A stretch of 64,000 nt of DNA, taken from contig JAUIKM010000007.1 of the NCBI GenBank assembly GCA_030430495.1, forward strand, positions 1 through 64,000. Direction: 5' to 3'. Source of the stretch: a bacterium. GTDB taxonomy: Bacteria; Bacteroidota; Ignavibacteria; Kapaibacteriales; UBA7675. Below, in pieces: positions 17,287 through 26,151 of this stretch. Positions within the stretch are counted from its first letter, which is position 1, and each line of letters starts with the position of its first letter. Below the pieces are notes generated by a model. The model did not search any database and was not told the origin of the DNA. It was given only the letters and a program-made list of their open reading frames with translations. Position numbers and translations under genes: made by a program.

Positions 17287-19359
17287 GTGAGCCAATCAAT
17301 GGTTCGAAATCGCGAGCGAGACAAGGACGAATCAACAGGCAGGCGAACGGCGCCGCCGACGCGCGACGCATCTCCGCCGGAGCAGGGCGCGGCGGTGCGC
17401 CCATCACACACGACGCTTGAGTCCGACTACGAATACTACCGCGATGTTTTTGAGAACTCGCCCGATATGATTGTCTCCGTTTCCGCGGAAGACAAAACCA
17501 TTATCCGATGCAATCAGACGGTTGTCGAGGTGCTCGGCTTCAGCAAGGACGAAGTGATCGGCAGGCCTGTCGTGGATTTCTACGCCCGGGAGTGTCTGGC
17601 CGATGTGCAGCTTGCGATGCAGTCCTTCACTACACATGGATTTGTGCGCGATGCGCACCTGATCCTGCGCCGCAAGGACGGGAAGACAATCCCCGTTACG
17701 CTGAACGTCACCGCCATGCGCGACGAAAACGGCAAGATTCTCTACAGCCGATCGATCTGGCGCGATGCGACGCAGGGCGACCGCATCATTGAAGAGTCGC
17801 GCCGGCGCAACGCCACGCTGCTTTCAGCCAATGTTAATCTGCGCTCGCGGTATCAGTCGGCCGAGGTGATGTTCCGCTCGCTGTTCACCCATGCGGGTAT
17901 GGGCATAACAATTGTGAGCCCGGCGGGGAAAATTCTGGAAGTCAATCCGGCGCTGGAGGAAATACTGGGATACAGCTCCGAAGAACTGCGTGCGGTCAGT
18001 TTTGAGGATATCACCCATCCCGACGACATCGATCTGGACACGGAATTCTATGCCGAATTGATGAGCGGTCAGCGCACGTCATACCGGGTGACCAAGCGCT
18101 ACTACCACTCGACCGGGCGGTTGATTTACGCCCGTCTGACGGTTTCGCTGATCCGCACGCCGACGGGCGACATTCAACACGTCGTCGGCATGTTTGAAGA
18201 TGTGACGGAGCGCCAGGAGGCGCAGCTCAGGCTGCAGGAGAGCCGTAGACGATTTGAGCTGGCGGCGGAAGGTTCGGCCGACGGTATCTGGGACGTCAAC
18301 CTGGAAACCGGCGCGCTGGTGGCGTCAGGTCGGATGGCGGAGATGCTCGGTCTGGATCAGGACGAGATGCCGGAGTCGATCGAGGAATTGCTGGATCTGG
18401 TGCACGAGCTGGATCGCGAGCAGGTGGAAGAAACAATCGGGCGGCTGCGCGAGCCGGGACGGCGCTTCAGCGTCGACTGCCGCTTTCGTTTTGCCGGCGG
18501 CGAGTACCGCTGGCGCCAGATGCGCGGCGGCATAGTTGAGGTGGCGGCGGATGAGTCGTTCAGAATGGTCGGCGTGCTCAGCGATATTGCGCTGCGCAAA
18601 CGCACGGAAAATCAGCTGCACAACCTGAATGTACAGCTTGAGCGGCGCGTACGCCAGCGCACCAGAGCGCTGGAACAGGCCAACAAGGAACTCGAAGCAT
18701 TCAGTTATTCCGTGTCGCACGACCTGCGGGCGCCGCTGCGCGCATTGGACGGATTCAGCCAGTTGCTGCTGGAAGACTACGCCGACGCGCTGGACGCCAC
18801 GGGGCGGGACTTCCTGAATCGCATCCGCGGCGCGGCTCAGTCCATGGGCGCATTGATTGACGACATCCTGCGACTTTCACGCGTGACGCGCATGGAATTG
18901 ACGATCGTCAACATCGATCTGAGCCGCATGGCGCGCGAACTGGCGCAAAATCTGCATGCACAGGAGCCCGACCGCGCGATCGAGTGGAAGATTCAGCCCG
19001 GCATTGCGGTGCGCGGCGATGAACGCCTGATCAGGATCGTGCTGACCAACCTGCTCGAAAACGCGATGAAATACTCGCGTCCACGCAAGCCGGCGATTAT
19101 CGAAGTGGGCATGGAATTACACGAGGACGCGCTGCGATGTTTTGTGCGCGATAACGGCGTCGGATTTGACCACCGTTACGCTAAAAAGCTGTTCAAAGCG
19201 TTTCAACGTCTGCACAACAAAGCTGACTTTGAAGGCTCGGGTATAGGCCTGGCCACGGTCGCCCGCATTATCAACCGCCACGGCGGCGAAGTGAGCGCAC
19301 TCAGCGAACCCGACAAGGGCGCTGCTTTTTACTTTACCCTCAATTGCGAAGCAGAATAG
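17287..19359 (+). CDS. Multi-PAS sensor histidine kinase (soluble, phytochrome-kinase-like core)
   Basis: A 690-residue kinase starting with GTG (an ATG follows four codons later). No membrane segment is visible, so it is probably cytoplasmic. Three PAS domains occur at about 50-165, 195-315 and 320-440; the second has EVNPALEEILGYSSEEL and the third is divergent. The HisKA core has the phosphoacceptor in SYSVSHDLRAPLRALDGFSQ (about 478-497), then ATPase motifs NLLENAMKYSR, DNGVGFD and GSGIGLATVARIINRHGG. This kinase type usually pairs with short Rcp1-like receivers, and one follows six bases later. PAS ligands are unknown; no haem or flavin signature is obvious. Confidence 0.9.
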   Translation: MSQSMVRNRERDKDESTGRRTAPPTRDASPPEQGAAVRPSHTTLESDYEYYRDVFENSPDMIVSVSAEDKTIIRCNQTVVEVLGFSKDEVIGRPVVDFYARECLADVQLAMQSFTTHGFVRDAHLILRRKDGKTIPVTLNVTAMRDENGKILYSRSIWRDATQGDRIIEESRRRNATLLSANVNLRSRYQSAEVMFRSLFTHAGMGITIVSPAGKILEVNPALEEILGYSSEELRAVSFEDITHPDDIDLDTEFYAELMSGQRTSYRVTKRYYHSTGRLIYARLTVSLIRTPTGDIQHVVGMFEDVTERQEAQLRLQESRRRFELAAEGSADGIWDVNLETGALVASGRMAEMLGLDQDEMPESIEELLDLVHELDREQVEETIGRLREPGRRFSVDCRFRFAGGEYRWRQMRGGIVEVAADESFRMVGVLSDIALRKRTENQLHNLNVQLERRVRQRTRALEQANKELEAFSYSVSHDLRAPLRALDGFSQLLLEDYADALDATGRDFLNRIRGAAQSMGALIDDILRLSRVTRMELTIVNIDLSRMARELAQNLHAQEPDRAIEWKIQPGIAVRGDERLIRIVLTNLLENAMKYSRPRKPAIIEVGMELHEDALRCFVRDNGVGFDHRYAKKLFKAFQRLHNKADFEGSGIGLATVARIINRHGGEVSALSEPDKGAAFYFTLNCEAE

Positions 19360-19364
19360 CTCAT

Positions 19365-19802
19365 ATGCCGAAATCACACCCGATACTCCTCGTTGAAGAC
19401 AATCCGGACGACCAGCTGTTAACCCTGCGGGCCCTCGAATCCAACAACATCATCAACCAGGTGGAGGTCGCCGTCGACGGCCAGGAAGCCCTGGACTACC
19501 TGCACCGGCGTGGTGAATACGCCGGGAGGAGCGATCGCGGACCGCAATTTGTTCTGCTGGACATCAACCTGCCGAAGTTGAGCGGGATCGAAGTGCTGCG
19601 GGAAATACGCAGTACGCCCCGGCTCCGTCATCTGCCCGTGGTCATCCTGACCTCGTCAAAAGAAGATCGCGATCTGATTGAGAGTTATAACCTCGGCGTG
19701 AATTCTTATATTCGCAAGCCGGTGGACTTTAATCAGTTCACCGAACTTGTAAAACAGTTGGGATTCTACTGGCTCGTAATCAATGAAGCGCCCGAGCTCT
19801 AG
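19365..19802 (+). CDS. Rcp1-like single-domain response regulator
   Basis: A 145-residue stand-alone receiver. ILLVEDNPDDQLLTLRAL supplies the acidic pocket, VLLDINLPKLSG the phosphoacceptor Asp (about 65), VVILTSS the switch Thr/Ser and YIRKPVDF the conserved Lys. The NPDDQLL opening and a DYLHRRGEYAGR insertion are characteristic of the Rcp1 family that acts with phytochrome-type kinases. It begins six bases after the kinase stop and has no output domain, so it must signal by protein contact or phosphorelay, plausibly to the hybrid kinase downstream. Confidence 0.92.
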   Translation: MPKSHPILLVEDNPDDQLLTLRALESNNIINQVEVAVDGQEALDYLHRRGEYAGRSDRGPQFVLLDINLPKLSGIEVLREIRSTPRLRHLPVVILTSSKEDRDLIESYNLGVNSYIRKPVDFNQFTELVKQLGFYWLVINEAPEL

Positions 19803-20072
19803 GGCGGCTGATCGCAACGTTTGCAGTACAGGATCAAACTATTGCACCGACACACCACGACAACAACAAGATCTGTCGTGTTCTGTCATTCGGATTCAGA
19901 TAGACACAGCACCTCAATTGGGCGGTGTTTGGGCGAGAATTATTATTGGGCCGTCTCTTCTCATCCATCAATATTCAGATGAGAGGACCGATCTACAGAG
20001 TATTGCGGTTCGCAACCAGTCGAAAACGCAAGACGAGAAATTCGGCCGGCCGGTACAAACTACGGGCACGAC

Positions 20073-22010
20073 ATGTTTCAAACTCCGGGGCGGGGCATGC
20101 AGGATACTCTTCACGTTCTGATCGTCGACGATTCCGCGGACGACGCGTTCTTGCTCACACGCGAGCTGAAAAAACACGGCTTCGTCGTGGACGTGCGTCA
20201 TGCCGATTCGCGCGAAAGCCTGCGTGCGGCGCTGGACGAGATGGAGCAGATCGATATCACATTCTGCGACTACACCATGCCCGGCTTCAGCTTTGAAGAA
20301 GCCAACGATATGCTGCGCGGCTCGGACGAATACGCACCCCTGATTCTCGTGACCGGGACCATCAGCGAAGACATGGCCACCGACGCTTTGCGCGGCGGCG
20401 TGCAGGACTTTCTCATCAAGGGCCGCTTTACACGCCTGGCGACTATCGTCGAGCGCGAAATGCGCGACGCCCGCGCCCGCCAGCTGCACCACCAGGCCGA
20501 AAACAAAATTGCCCGAATGGCCAACATGCTCAACAAGGCGCAGGCCGCCATTATCGCCATTAATCTGGATCGCACGATTACCTTCTGGAATGCCGGCGCC
20601 GAGCGCCTCTACGGCTGGAAAGAAGAGGAAGTGCTCTACGGCAATATCGATTCCCTGCTGTTCAGCAATGCGGCCGAAGCGCATGCTCAGGCGATGCGCG
20701 AGACTACCATCCACGGCGAGTGGCAGGGTGAACTGGTGCAATACACCCGCGACGGCCGCCCCATTACGCTGCGCTGTACCTGGACGACCGTAGATGATGA
20801 AATGGGTGAGGTGGAAGGCATTCTGATGACCTGCATCGACGTGTCGGATCAGAAGCAGTGGGAGGAAATGTTCAGACGTGCGCAGCGCGTACAGACGATG
20901 GGAATGCTGGCCAGCGGAATGGCCCACGACCTCAATAACCTGCTCTCGCCGATCCTGCTGGCCGGCAGCCTGCTCAAGTCCAAAACCACCGACCCTGCCA
21001 ACGTGCGCGTGCTCAACACCATCGAGCAATGCGTCTACCGCGCCACGCACCTGATTAAACAGGCGCTGCACTTTACACGCGGCGACGGACAGGACAAACA
21101 GATTGTCAAACTGCGCTACCTGCTGCACGAATTTGAACAACTGATCCGCGGAACCTTTCCCAAGTCGATCGACATCTCCCTGGATGTCGAGAAAAAACTG
21201 CCCCCGCTCTTCTGCAATGTGACGCAGATTGAACAGATCCTGATGAACCTCTGCATCAATGCGCGCGACGCGATGCTGGACGGCGGCAGGCTCTCGATTC
21301 GCGCGCGCCGGATGCAATACACAGGCGACGGCGTTTCCGTCCTGGCGGAGCACGACCCGGGCCTGTTTATTGCTATCGAAGTTTCCGACAACGGCGCGGG
21401 AATTTCACCGGAAGATCTGGACAAAGTCTTCGATCCGTTTTTCAGCACCAAATCCGAGGATCAGGGCTCGGGACTGGGGCTCTACACCGTCAGCAACATC
21501 GTCAAGGAATATCTCGGAGAGATAGATGTCGTCAGCGCGCCCGGGAAAGGCACGACCTTTACCGTCTATTTACCGGCCTATTCAGACTCCGGCGGCCAGG
21601 AGAGCAGCGAGGTGGACAGCGAGGACCTGCGGGGCAACCGCGAGGTTCTGCTGATTATCGATGACGAAAAGGATTTCCTGGCGGTCTGCAAACAGGCCGT
21701 TGAAGCCTTTGGCTACGTCGTGATGTGCGCATCCGACGGCCCCGAAGCCATCGCCACCTTTGCCGACTACAAAAACTCCATCGACGTGGTGGTGTGCAAC
21801 CGCGAAATGCCCAACCTCGACGGCGTCAGCATCATTCGCGCCGTGCGCAGTCTCTCTCCGTCCATTCCGGTTATCATGATAAACGCCGGCGAAGACGCCA
21901 ACGAAGTAACACTGGCCGGTCTTAACCTCGGCAACATTCTGATGAAACCTTTTTCCTCGCAGCAACTGCTCAAGATGGTCCGCAAAGTCATCTCAAAGTA
22001 CGTCGTGTAA
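20073..22010 (+). CDS. Receiver-PAS-histidine kinase-(pseudo)receiver hybrid protein
   Basis: A 645-residue cytoplasmic hybrid; a second ATG at 20097 is an equally good start. Order: receiver 1 (about 10-125) with phosphoacceptor in TFCDYTMPGF; PAS (about 150-265); kinase with GMAHDLNNLLSPILL (about 285) and ATPase motifs LMNLCINARDAML, DNGAGISPEDLDKVFDPFFS and GSGLGLYTVSNIV; C-terminal receiver (about 525-645). In the last domain the residue aligned with the phosphoacceptor Asp is Asn (VVVCNREMPNLDG) and the switch Thr is also Asn (MINAG), while the Lys is kept, so it is probably not phosphorylated. Likely co-transcribed with the preceding pair; a weak hairpin (19959-19984) lies in the 270-base gap. 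Confidence 0.9.
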   Translation: MFQTPGRGMQDTLHVLIVDDSADDAFLLTRELKKHGFVVDVRHADSRESLRAALDEMEQIDITFCDYTMPGFSFEEANDMLRGSDEYAPLILVTGTISEDMATDALRGGVQDFLIKGRFTRLATIVEREMRDARARQLHHQAENKIARMANMLNKAQAAIIAINLDRTITFWNAGAERLYGWKEEEVLYGNIDSLLFSNAAEAHAQAMRETTIHGEWQGELVQYTRDGRPITLRCTWTTVDDEMGEVEGILMTCIDVSDQKQWEEMFRRAQRVQTMGMLASGMAHDLNNLLSPILLAGSLLKSKTTDPANVRVLNTIEQCVYRATHLIKQALHFTRGDGQDKQIVKLRYLLHEFEQLIRGTFPKSIDISLDVEKKLPPLFCNVTQIEQILMNLCINARDAMLDGGRLSIRARRMQYTGDGVSVLAEHDPGLFIAIEVSDNGAGISPEDLDKVFDPFFSTKSEDQGSGLGLYTVSNIVKEYLGEIDVVSAPGKGTTFTVYLPAYSDSGGQESSEVDSEDLRGNREVLLIIDDEKDFLAVCKQAVEAFGYVVMCASDGPEAIATFADYKNSIDVVVCNREMPNLDGVSIIRAVRSLSPSIPVIMINAGEDANEVTLAGLNLGNILMKPFSSQQLLKMVRKVISKYVV

Positions 22011-22153
22011 TTCTCCGCCCGCGCTTTCCACTGAAATCCCCCCTGCAAAACCCTCTTGTTTGTCATCGGGATAGCAGCGTCAGGTCCGCGCGTGGTTTCG
22101 CGTCGACGCATTGCGGGATGTCCGCGCCGTTGCCGGGCGGGGAAGTTGCCGTA

Positions 22154-23311
22154 TCAGTCGTCGGCTTTCAGCAGAATGCGGATGGGGCCTACGGGCGAGC
22201 GCTCGGCGATATTGGTGACGCGTATGCGTTCGACTTCGGAGACTTCGTGATTGCGGGGAATCAGGACGTAGCCGCTGGAGTTGCGGATGTCGTCCGCCAC
22301 TATCATGCCGGCGGCGAGTTGGGAGACGGGAATCTCGACGACGATGTGGCCGACTTTGGCCTTGAGGATTTCGCCGCGCAGGGCGGCCAGCACTTCGGAG
22401 TAATACTTTCTGGCGGACTCGTGGTGCAGGCGATCAAGGGCTTCTGACTCGGCGATGCCGGTCGCCAGAATCGACTCAAATTCCATGGCCGCCTGCAGGA
22501 TGCTGGTCAGCACATCGGTGCGCGCGGCTTTGCGCAGCGGCATGAGGCCCGAAGTCGAAAGGTTGAATTTACCGAGGTTGCCGACGGCATTGGCGACGTT
22601 TTCCAGTCGCGGAATTTTCATCAATAGATTGCGTCCCACCTCCGGATGGCGGGAGACCATGTCGTTTTCCGCTTTGCTGAGTTCCTCGCCGTCAATCCAT
22701 TTCTTGACGAGATCGCGGGAGAGGGTGATACAACCGACGTGCGACAGCAGGGCGGCCACGTCTATCTCCCAGGTCTGCTCAATGTTCAGGCGCGTGGCCA
22801 TGGCGCGCGCCCGCGTGCGGATTTTCCGCGATCGGCCAAAAATCTCCGGATAGGTTATCGACAGCAGTTCAATCATCAGTTTGATTGCGCCGCTGAGCGT
22901 GTGCTCCAGCAGCTCGTGCTGCGATTTTTCGAGCATGTAGTGGTTGCGCGCGTCGGCCAGCGCCGCGGTCAGGTCGTTGCGATGCGCCGACTTGACGAGG
23001 TAGCGGAAAACGTTGCCTTTGTTGATGGCTTCGGTCGCGCCGGCGAGATCGGCATGGCCGGTCAACATGATGCGTACCGCCTGCGGCACGCGTTCGCGCA
23101 CGCGTTCCAGGAATTCTATGCCGTTGATGCCCGGCAGATCGTAGTCCGAAACGACGATGATGTAGTCAGTGCCGGAGTCAATAGCGTCGAGTCCGTCTTC
23201 AGCCGAAGAGACGACAGTCAGGTCGTAGTTGGCTTGCAACTGCGCTCTGAAGAGGGCGGCATAATCCGGATCGTCCTCCACCAGCAGAATCGCTGTTCTG
23301 TCTTCGGCCAC
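22154..23311 (-). CDS. Response regulator with degenerate HD-type output domain (RpfG-like layout)
   Basis: A 385-residue protein. The receiver (1-125) is complete: LLVEDDPDYAAL, VVSDYDLPGINGIEF with the phosphoacceptor, IMLTGH and YLVKSAH. The output half has the helical layout of HD-GYP phosphodiesterases, including RHPEVGRNLLMKIPRLE at about 235. The HDxGK metal signature is replaced by LSHVGCITL, and the HHE/GYP segment by NLGKFN. Cyclic-di-GMP hydrolysis is therefore unlikely; a signal-binding or scaffold role is inferred. It converges on the hybrid kinase gene and is probably transcribed alone from the 145-base region upstream. Confidence 0.85.
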   Translation of the reverse strand: MAEDRTAILLVEDDPDYAALFRAQLQANYDLTVVSSAEDGLDAIDSGTDYIIVVSDYDLPGINGIEFLERVRERVPQAVRIMLTGHADLAGATEAINKGNVFRYLVKSAHRNDLTAALADARNHYMLEKSQHELLEHTLSGAIKLMIELLSITYPEIFGRSRKIRTRARAMATRLNIEQTWEIDVAALLSHVGCITLSRDLVKKWIDGEELSKAENDMVSRHPEVGRNLLMKIPRLENVANAVGNLGKFNLSTSGLMPLRKAARTDVLTSILQAAMEFESILATGIAESEALDRLHHESARKYYSEVLAALRGEILKAKVGHIVVEIPVSQLAAGMIVADDIRNSSGYVLIPRNHEVSEVERIRVTNIAERSPVGPIRILLKADD

Positions 23312-23456
23312 GTGAAGTCTCCAATGAAAAAACGGTCTGGTGTGATTTCCCGGCTATGCCGGCGGTTTGCGTGCCGACCTCAACACAGGTGCGGCAGCGG
23401 CTATACAGGACGGAACGCTCCTGCCGCAACAGACCAATCGAACGTGAATAATAGTG

Positions 23457-23771
23457 TTATCGGAATTTTACCGCCGTTCCGTAGGCCATGACTTCCGCCG
23501 CATTCTGCATGACGTCCGCCGTGGCGAAGCGCACACAGACAATCCCGTCGGCATTCAGCTCGCGCGCGGCGTCCTCCATGCGATCCAGAGCTTCCTCGCG
23601 CGACTGATCCATCATCACGGTATAGTCGCGGATTTCGCCGCCCACGATTGACTTCAATCCGGCCATAATGTCTCGACCTACGTGACGTGCGCGTATCGTG
23701 CTGCCGCGGACGATACCGAGCGACTCGGCAATTTCATGCTCGGCAAACTCGTTTTGGGTTGTGATTTTCAC
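23457..23771 (-). CDS. YbjQ/UPF0145-family putative heavy-metal-binding protein
   Basis: A 104-residue protein. The GTG at 23771 (KITTQNEFAEHEIAESLGIV follows) has GGGAACAG upstream and gives the family-typical N-terminus; the longer frame is not needed. The conserved core VRGSTIRARHVGRDIMAGLKS, GGEIRDYT and AARELNADGIVCVRF...YGTAVKF matches the YbjQ family throughout its normal ~105-residue length. The family forms pentameric dodecin-like assemblies and is named for putative metal binding; its physiological role is not known. Confidence 0.9.
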   Translation of the reverse strand: MKITTQNEFAEHEIAESLGIVRGSTIRARHVGRDIMAGLKSIVGGEIRDYTVMMDQSREEALDRMEDAARELNADGIVCVRFATADVMQNAAEVMAYGTAVKFR

Positions 23772-23888
23772 AGACTGTTCCCGGAAAAAGTTTCTATATC
23801 GAATGCCGACGGCTGCTCGCACATCGGCTAACAAAAGGGGATTTATCAGAAGCTGACAGGAGTAATCGGAAATGTTCTTCGCTGCGAA

Positions 23889-24659
23889 TCAGGTCAGCGC
23901 CGGCTGCCGACGGACCGAGCCGATGACGCTTTTGTAGGCCCGTACCGCGCCGGCCAGGCCCATGTGGAGCGCGTCGGCCGTCAAGGCGTGCCCGATGCTG
24001 ACTTCGTCCACGGAAACGGCCGCAAGCAGCGTTGCGAGATTGTGCAGGTCCAGATCGTGACCGGCGTTGACGCCCAGCCCGACGTCCCGCGCCGCCTGTG
24101 CGGCGTGAATGTAGCGCTCGAGGACGGCGTCCTGTTCATCCGTGCCGAATGCCTCGGCGTACGGGCCGGTGTACAGTTCGATGCGGTCGCAGCCGAGGTC
24201 GCGGACGTGGGGCATCATGTGCGTCAGCGGATCCATGAAAAGAGCAGTGCGGATGCCCAGCGATGTCAGTTCGGCGATGATCGGGGCGAGGCGCCCGGCG
24301 TCGTCGGGGAAGGTCCAGCCGTGGTCGGACGTGGCCTGTGTGGGAGAATCGGGGACCAGCGTGCACTGGGCCGGTCGCATCTCGCGTATCAGGGCCATAA
24401 ATCCGGGGTAGCGGTCGCCCGCCTCGGCAAAGGGATTGCCTTCGATGTTGTATTCGACGCGGCGCTGCGTGCAGAGCGGACCGAGCTTGCGCACGTCGGC
24501 GGGCGTAATGTGACGCAGGTCGGGGCGGGGATGGACCGTGAGTCCGTCGGCTCCGGCGGCCAGCACCATTTCACCGGCGTGGGCGACGTCCGGAATTCCA
24601 TGCGATCGCGTGTTGCGCACGAGGGCGACTTTGTTGAGGTTGACGCTGAGTTTGGTCAA
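23889..24659 (-). CDS. pdxJ: Pyridoxine 5'-phosphate synthase
   Basis: A 256-residue TIM-barrel enzyme condensing 1-deoxyxylulose 5-phosphate with aminoacetone 3-phosphate in the DXP-dependent vitamin B6 pathway. Landmarks: LSVNLNKVALVRNTRS (4-19), GLTVHPRPDLRHI (about 39-51) with the substrate-phosphate site, EYNIEGNPF with the catalytic Glu, TLVPDSP and GVNAGHDLDLHNL with the catalytic His. Length is standard. It stands alone on the minus strand; no other B6 gene is in the window. Confidence 0.95.
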   Translation of the reverse strand: MTKLSVNLNKVALVRNTRSHGIPDVAHAGEMVLAAGADGLTVHPRPDLRHITPADVRKLGPLCTQRRVEYNIEGNPFAEAGDRYPGFMALIREMRPAQCTLVPDSPTQATSDHGWTFPDDAGRLAPIIAELTSLGIRTALFMDPLTHMMPHVRDLGCDRIELYTGPYAEAFGTDEQDAVLERYIHAAQAARDVGLGVNAGHDLDLHNLATLLAAVSVDEVSIGHALTADALHMGLAGAVRAYKSVIGSVRRQPALT

Positions 24660-25098
24660 GTTCCGATCCCTTCAATCAGGCTACAGGCAGCCGCGGATTT
24701 GATCTTTCTGGCGGGGGCCGGGCAAGGCGGTTCCGTTCCCATAGCAGCCCCAGAGTTTCTACCCGTTCCGCAAAACTACCGATTGGCGCGTTTTACACAA
24801 ACTATCGGCGATTTTTCCGTCGCGCGCGTCGCGTTTAAAGCGCCGCCGCGCGGGAACATGCGCGCGTCCGGCAGCAGTTGCAGCGCCGCGCAGGGCTTCG
24901 CTGCGCCCTGTGGATGGATCAGTCCGCCGGAATGCCGGTTCAGTCGATTGTCTGGTGGAGTTTCAAAGGCGGGTCCGTACTTTCGGAAGGACTGCGCCGC
25001 ATTGGCGGCGGTCGTCGGGGCGGCCCGCCTAAACTAAAATTCGGATGCGATCGGCTATGGGTTCTGGTGCATTGCAACTTCAGGCGAGTTCGACCTCA
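24660..25098. other. ~440-bp divergent intergenic region between pdxJ and the LytS-like kinase
   Basis: It must contain promoters for both divergent genes. It is very GC-rich in the middle (CGCCGCGCGGG around 24840). A short inverted repeat CAGGGC/GCCCTG around 24895-24914 could form a hairpin. No clear TAnnTTTG or TTGACA/TATAAT pair was seen. If the upstream ATG at 25045 is used, the gap is 385 bases. Confidence 0.35.
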
Positions 25099-26151
25099 AT
25101 GTTGGAATTCCGTTTCCGCTATCCGATTATCCTGATCACGTCGATCTTTTTCTTCGGCGTGTTTGAGTTTGTCCAGGTCACCGATCTGATTCGTTTTCAG
25201 ATCAGCGACGCAGGTCTCTTTGTGCTCACGCTGTTTATTGTCCTGGCCGTGTGGGAGGGGAACCGACTGATTATTCGCCTGGTGGATCGTTTTGTCGAGT
25301 CGGACTACACGGAGGTCAAAACCATGTGGCGGCGCTTTTTTGCGACCTTTCCGCTCGCCACCATTTACTCGGTCGGTTTTGTGGTCGTTCTGCCCGGCCT
25401 CGGCTGCATGTGGGCCAACGACATACCATTTGACTTCGTGGAGCCTTCACTTAAACTGTTCAGCGTTTTTGCCTTTTTGCTCATGAACCTGATGCACACG
25501 GGCAATGCGGTCTACTACTACATGGCCAAGTGGAGAGACAGCATGGTGGAGGCGGAGCGCTTTAAAAAGATGAGCGTTGAATCGCAGTTTGAAGCGCTGC
25601 GGACGCAGGTCAACCCGCACTTTCTGTTTAATAGTCTGAACACGCTCGCCACGCTGATGCAATCGAACACCGAGGTGGCGTCGGAGTTTGTGCACCGGCT
25701 CTCCAGCGTGTATCGCTACATGATTTCGCATCAGGACGACGAACTCGTGGACCTGCAGGAGGAAATCGAGTTCGCCAACTCCTATCTCTTTTTGTTGAAA
25801 ACGCGGTTTGCCGACAGCATTTCTATCGATATCAATGTGCCGGAACAGTACTCCTGCTGTAGCATGATTCCGCCGGTCACTCTGCAAATGTTGATCGAAA
25901 ACGCGATTAAACACAACGTCGTTGCCAATAAAAAGCCGCTCAAGATCGAGATATTTGTTGAAGACGGTGAATTCCTGGTGCTGCGCAACAACCTGCAGCG
26001 CAAGATGTACACACAACCTTCCACGCGCATCGGACTGAGCAATATTGAGCGTCGCTATCAGTTTCTCAGCAGTCGCGAAATTCACGTCAGCGACAGCGGC
26101 GACTATTTTACGGTTAAACTGCCTCTGCTGTTTTCGGAGTACAAATTATGA
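25099..26151 (+). CDS. LytS/YehU-type membrane histidine kinase
   Basis: A 350-residue kinase of the His_kinase (PF06580) type. Residues 1-150 hold about four membrane segments (for example IILITSIFFFGVFEF, FVLTLFIVLAVW, TIYSVGFVVVLPGLG, FSVFAFLLMNLMH). A short coiled linker leads to the phosphoacceptor motif ALRTQVNPHFLFNSLNTLATL, followed by the ATPase lobe with PPVTLQMLIENAIKHN and RIGLSNIERRYQFL. There is no large sensory domain, so the membrane part itself probably senses. An in-frame ATG at 25045 is an alternative start. It overlaps its regulator by four bases. Confidence 0.9.
   Translation: MLEFRFRYPIILITSIFFFGVFEFVQVTDLIRFQISDAGLFVLTLFIVLAVWEGNRLIIRLVDRFVESDYTEVKTMWRRFFATFPLATIYSVGFVVVLPGLGCMWANDIPFDFVEPSLKLFSVFAFLLMNLMHTGNAVYYYMAKWRDSMVEAERFKKMSVESQFEALRTQVNPHFLFNSLNTLATLMQSNTEVASEFVHRLSSVYRYMISHQDDELVDLQEEIEFANSYLFLLKTRFADSISIDINVPEQYSCCSMIPPVTLQMLIENAIKHNVVANKKPLKIEIFVEDGEFLVLRNNLQRKMYTQPSTRIGLSNIERRYQFLSSREIHVSDSGDYFTVKLPLLFSEYKL

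Noticed and set aside
19959-19984. Hairpin TCTCATC/GATGAGA as a terminator between the receiver and hybrid kinase genes
   Set aside because: No T-run follows and the stem is only 7 bp with a 12-nt loop; kept only as a weak structure.
20640-20870. Possible second PAS domain within the hybrid kinase
   Set aside because: The region reads as the remainder of the single PAS domain (WQGELVQYTRDGRPITLRCT) and its C-terminal strands.
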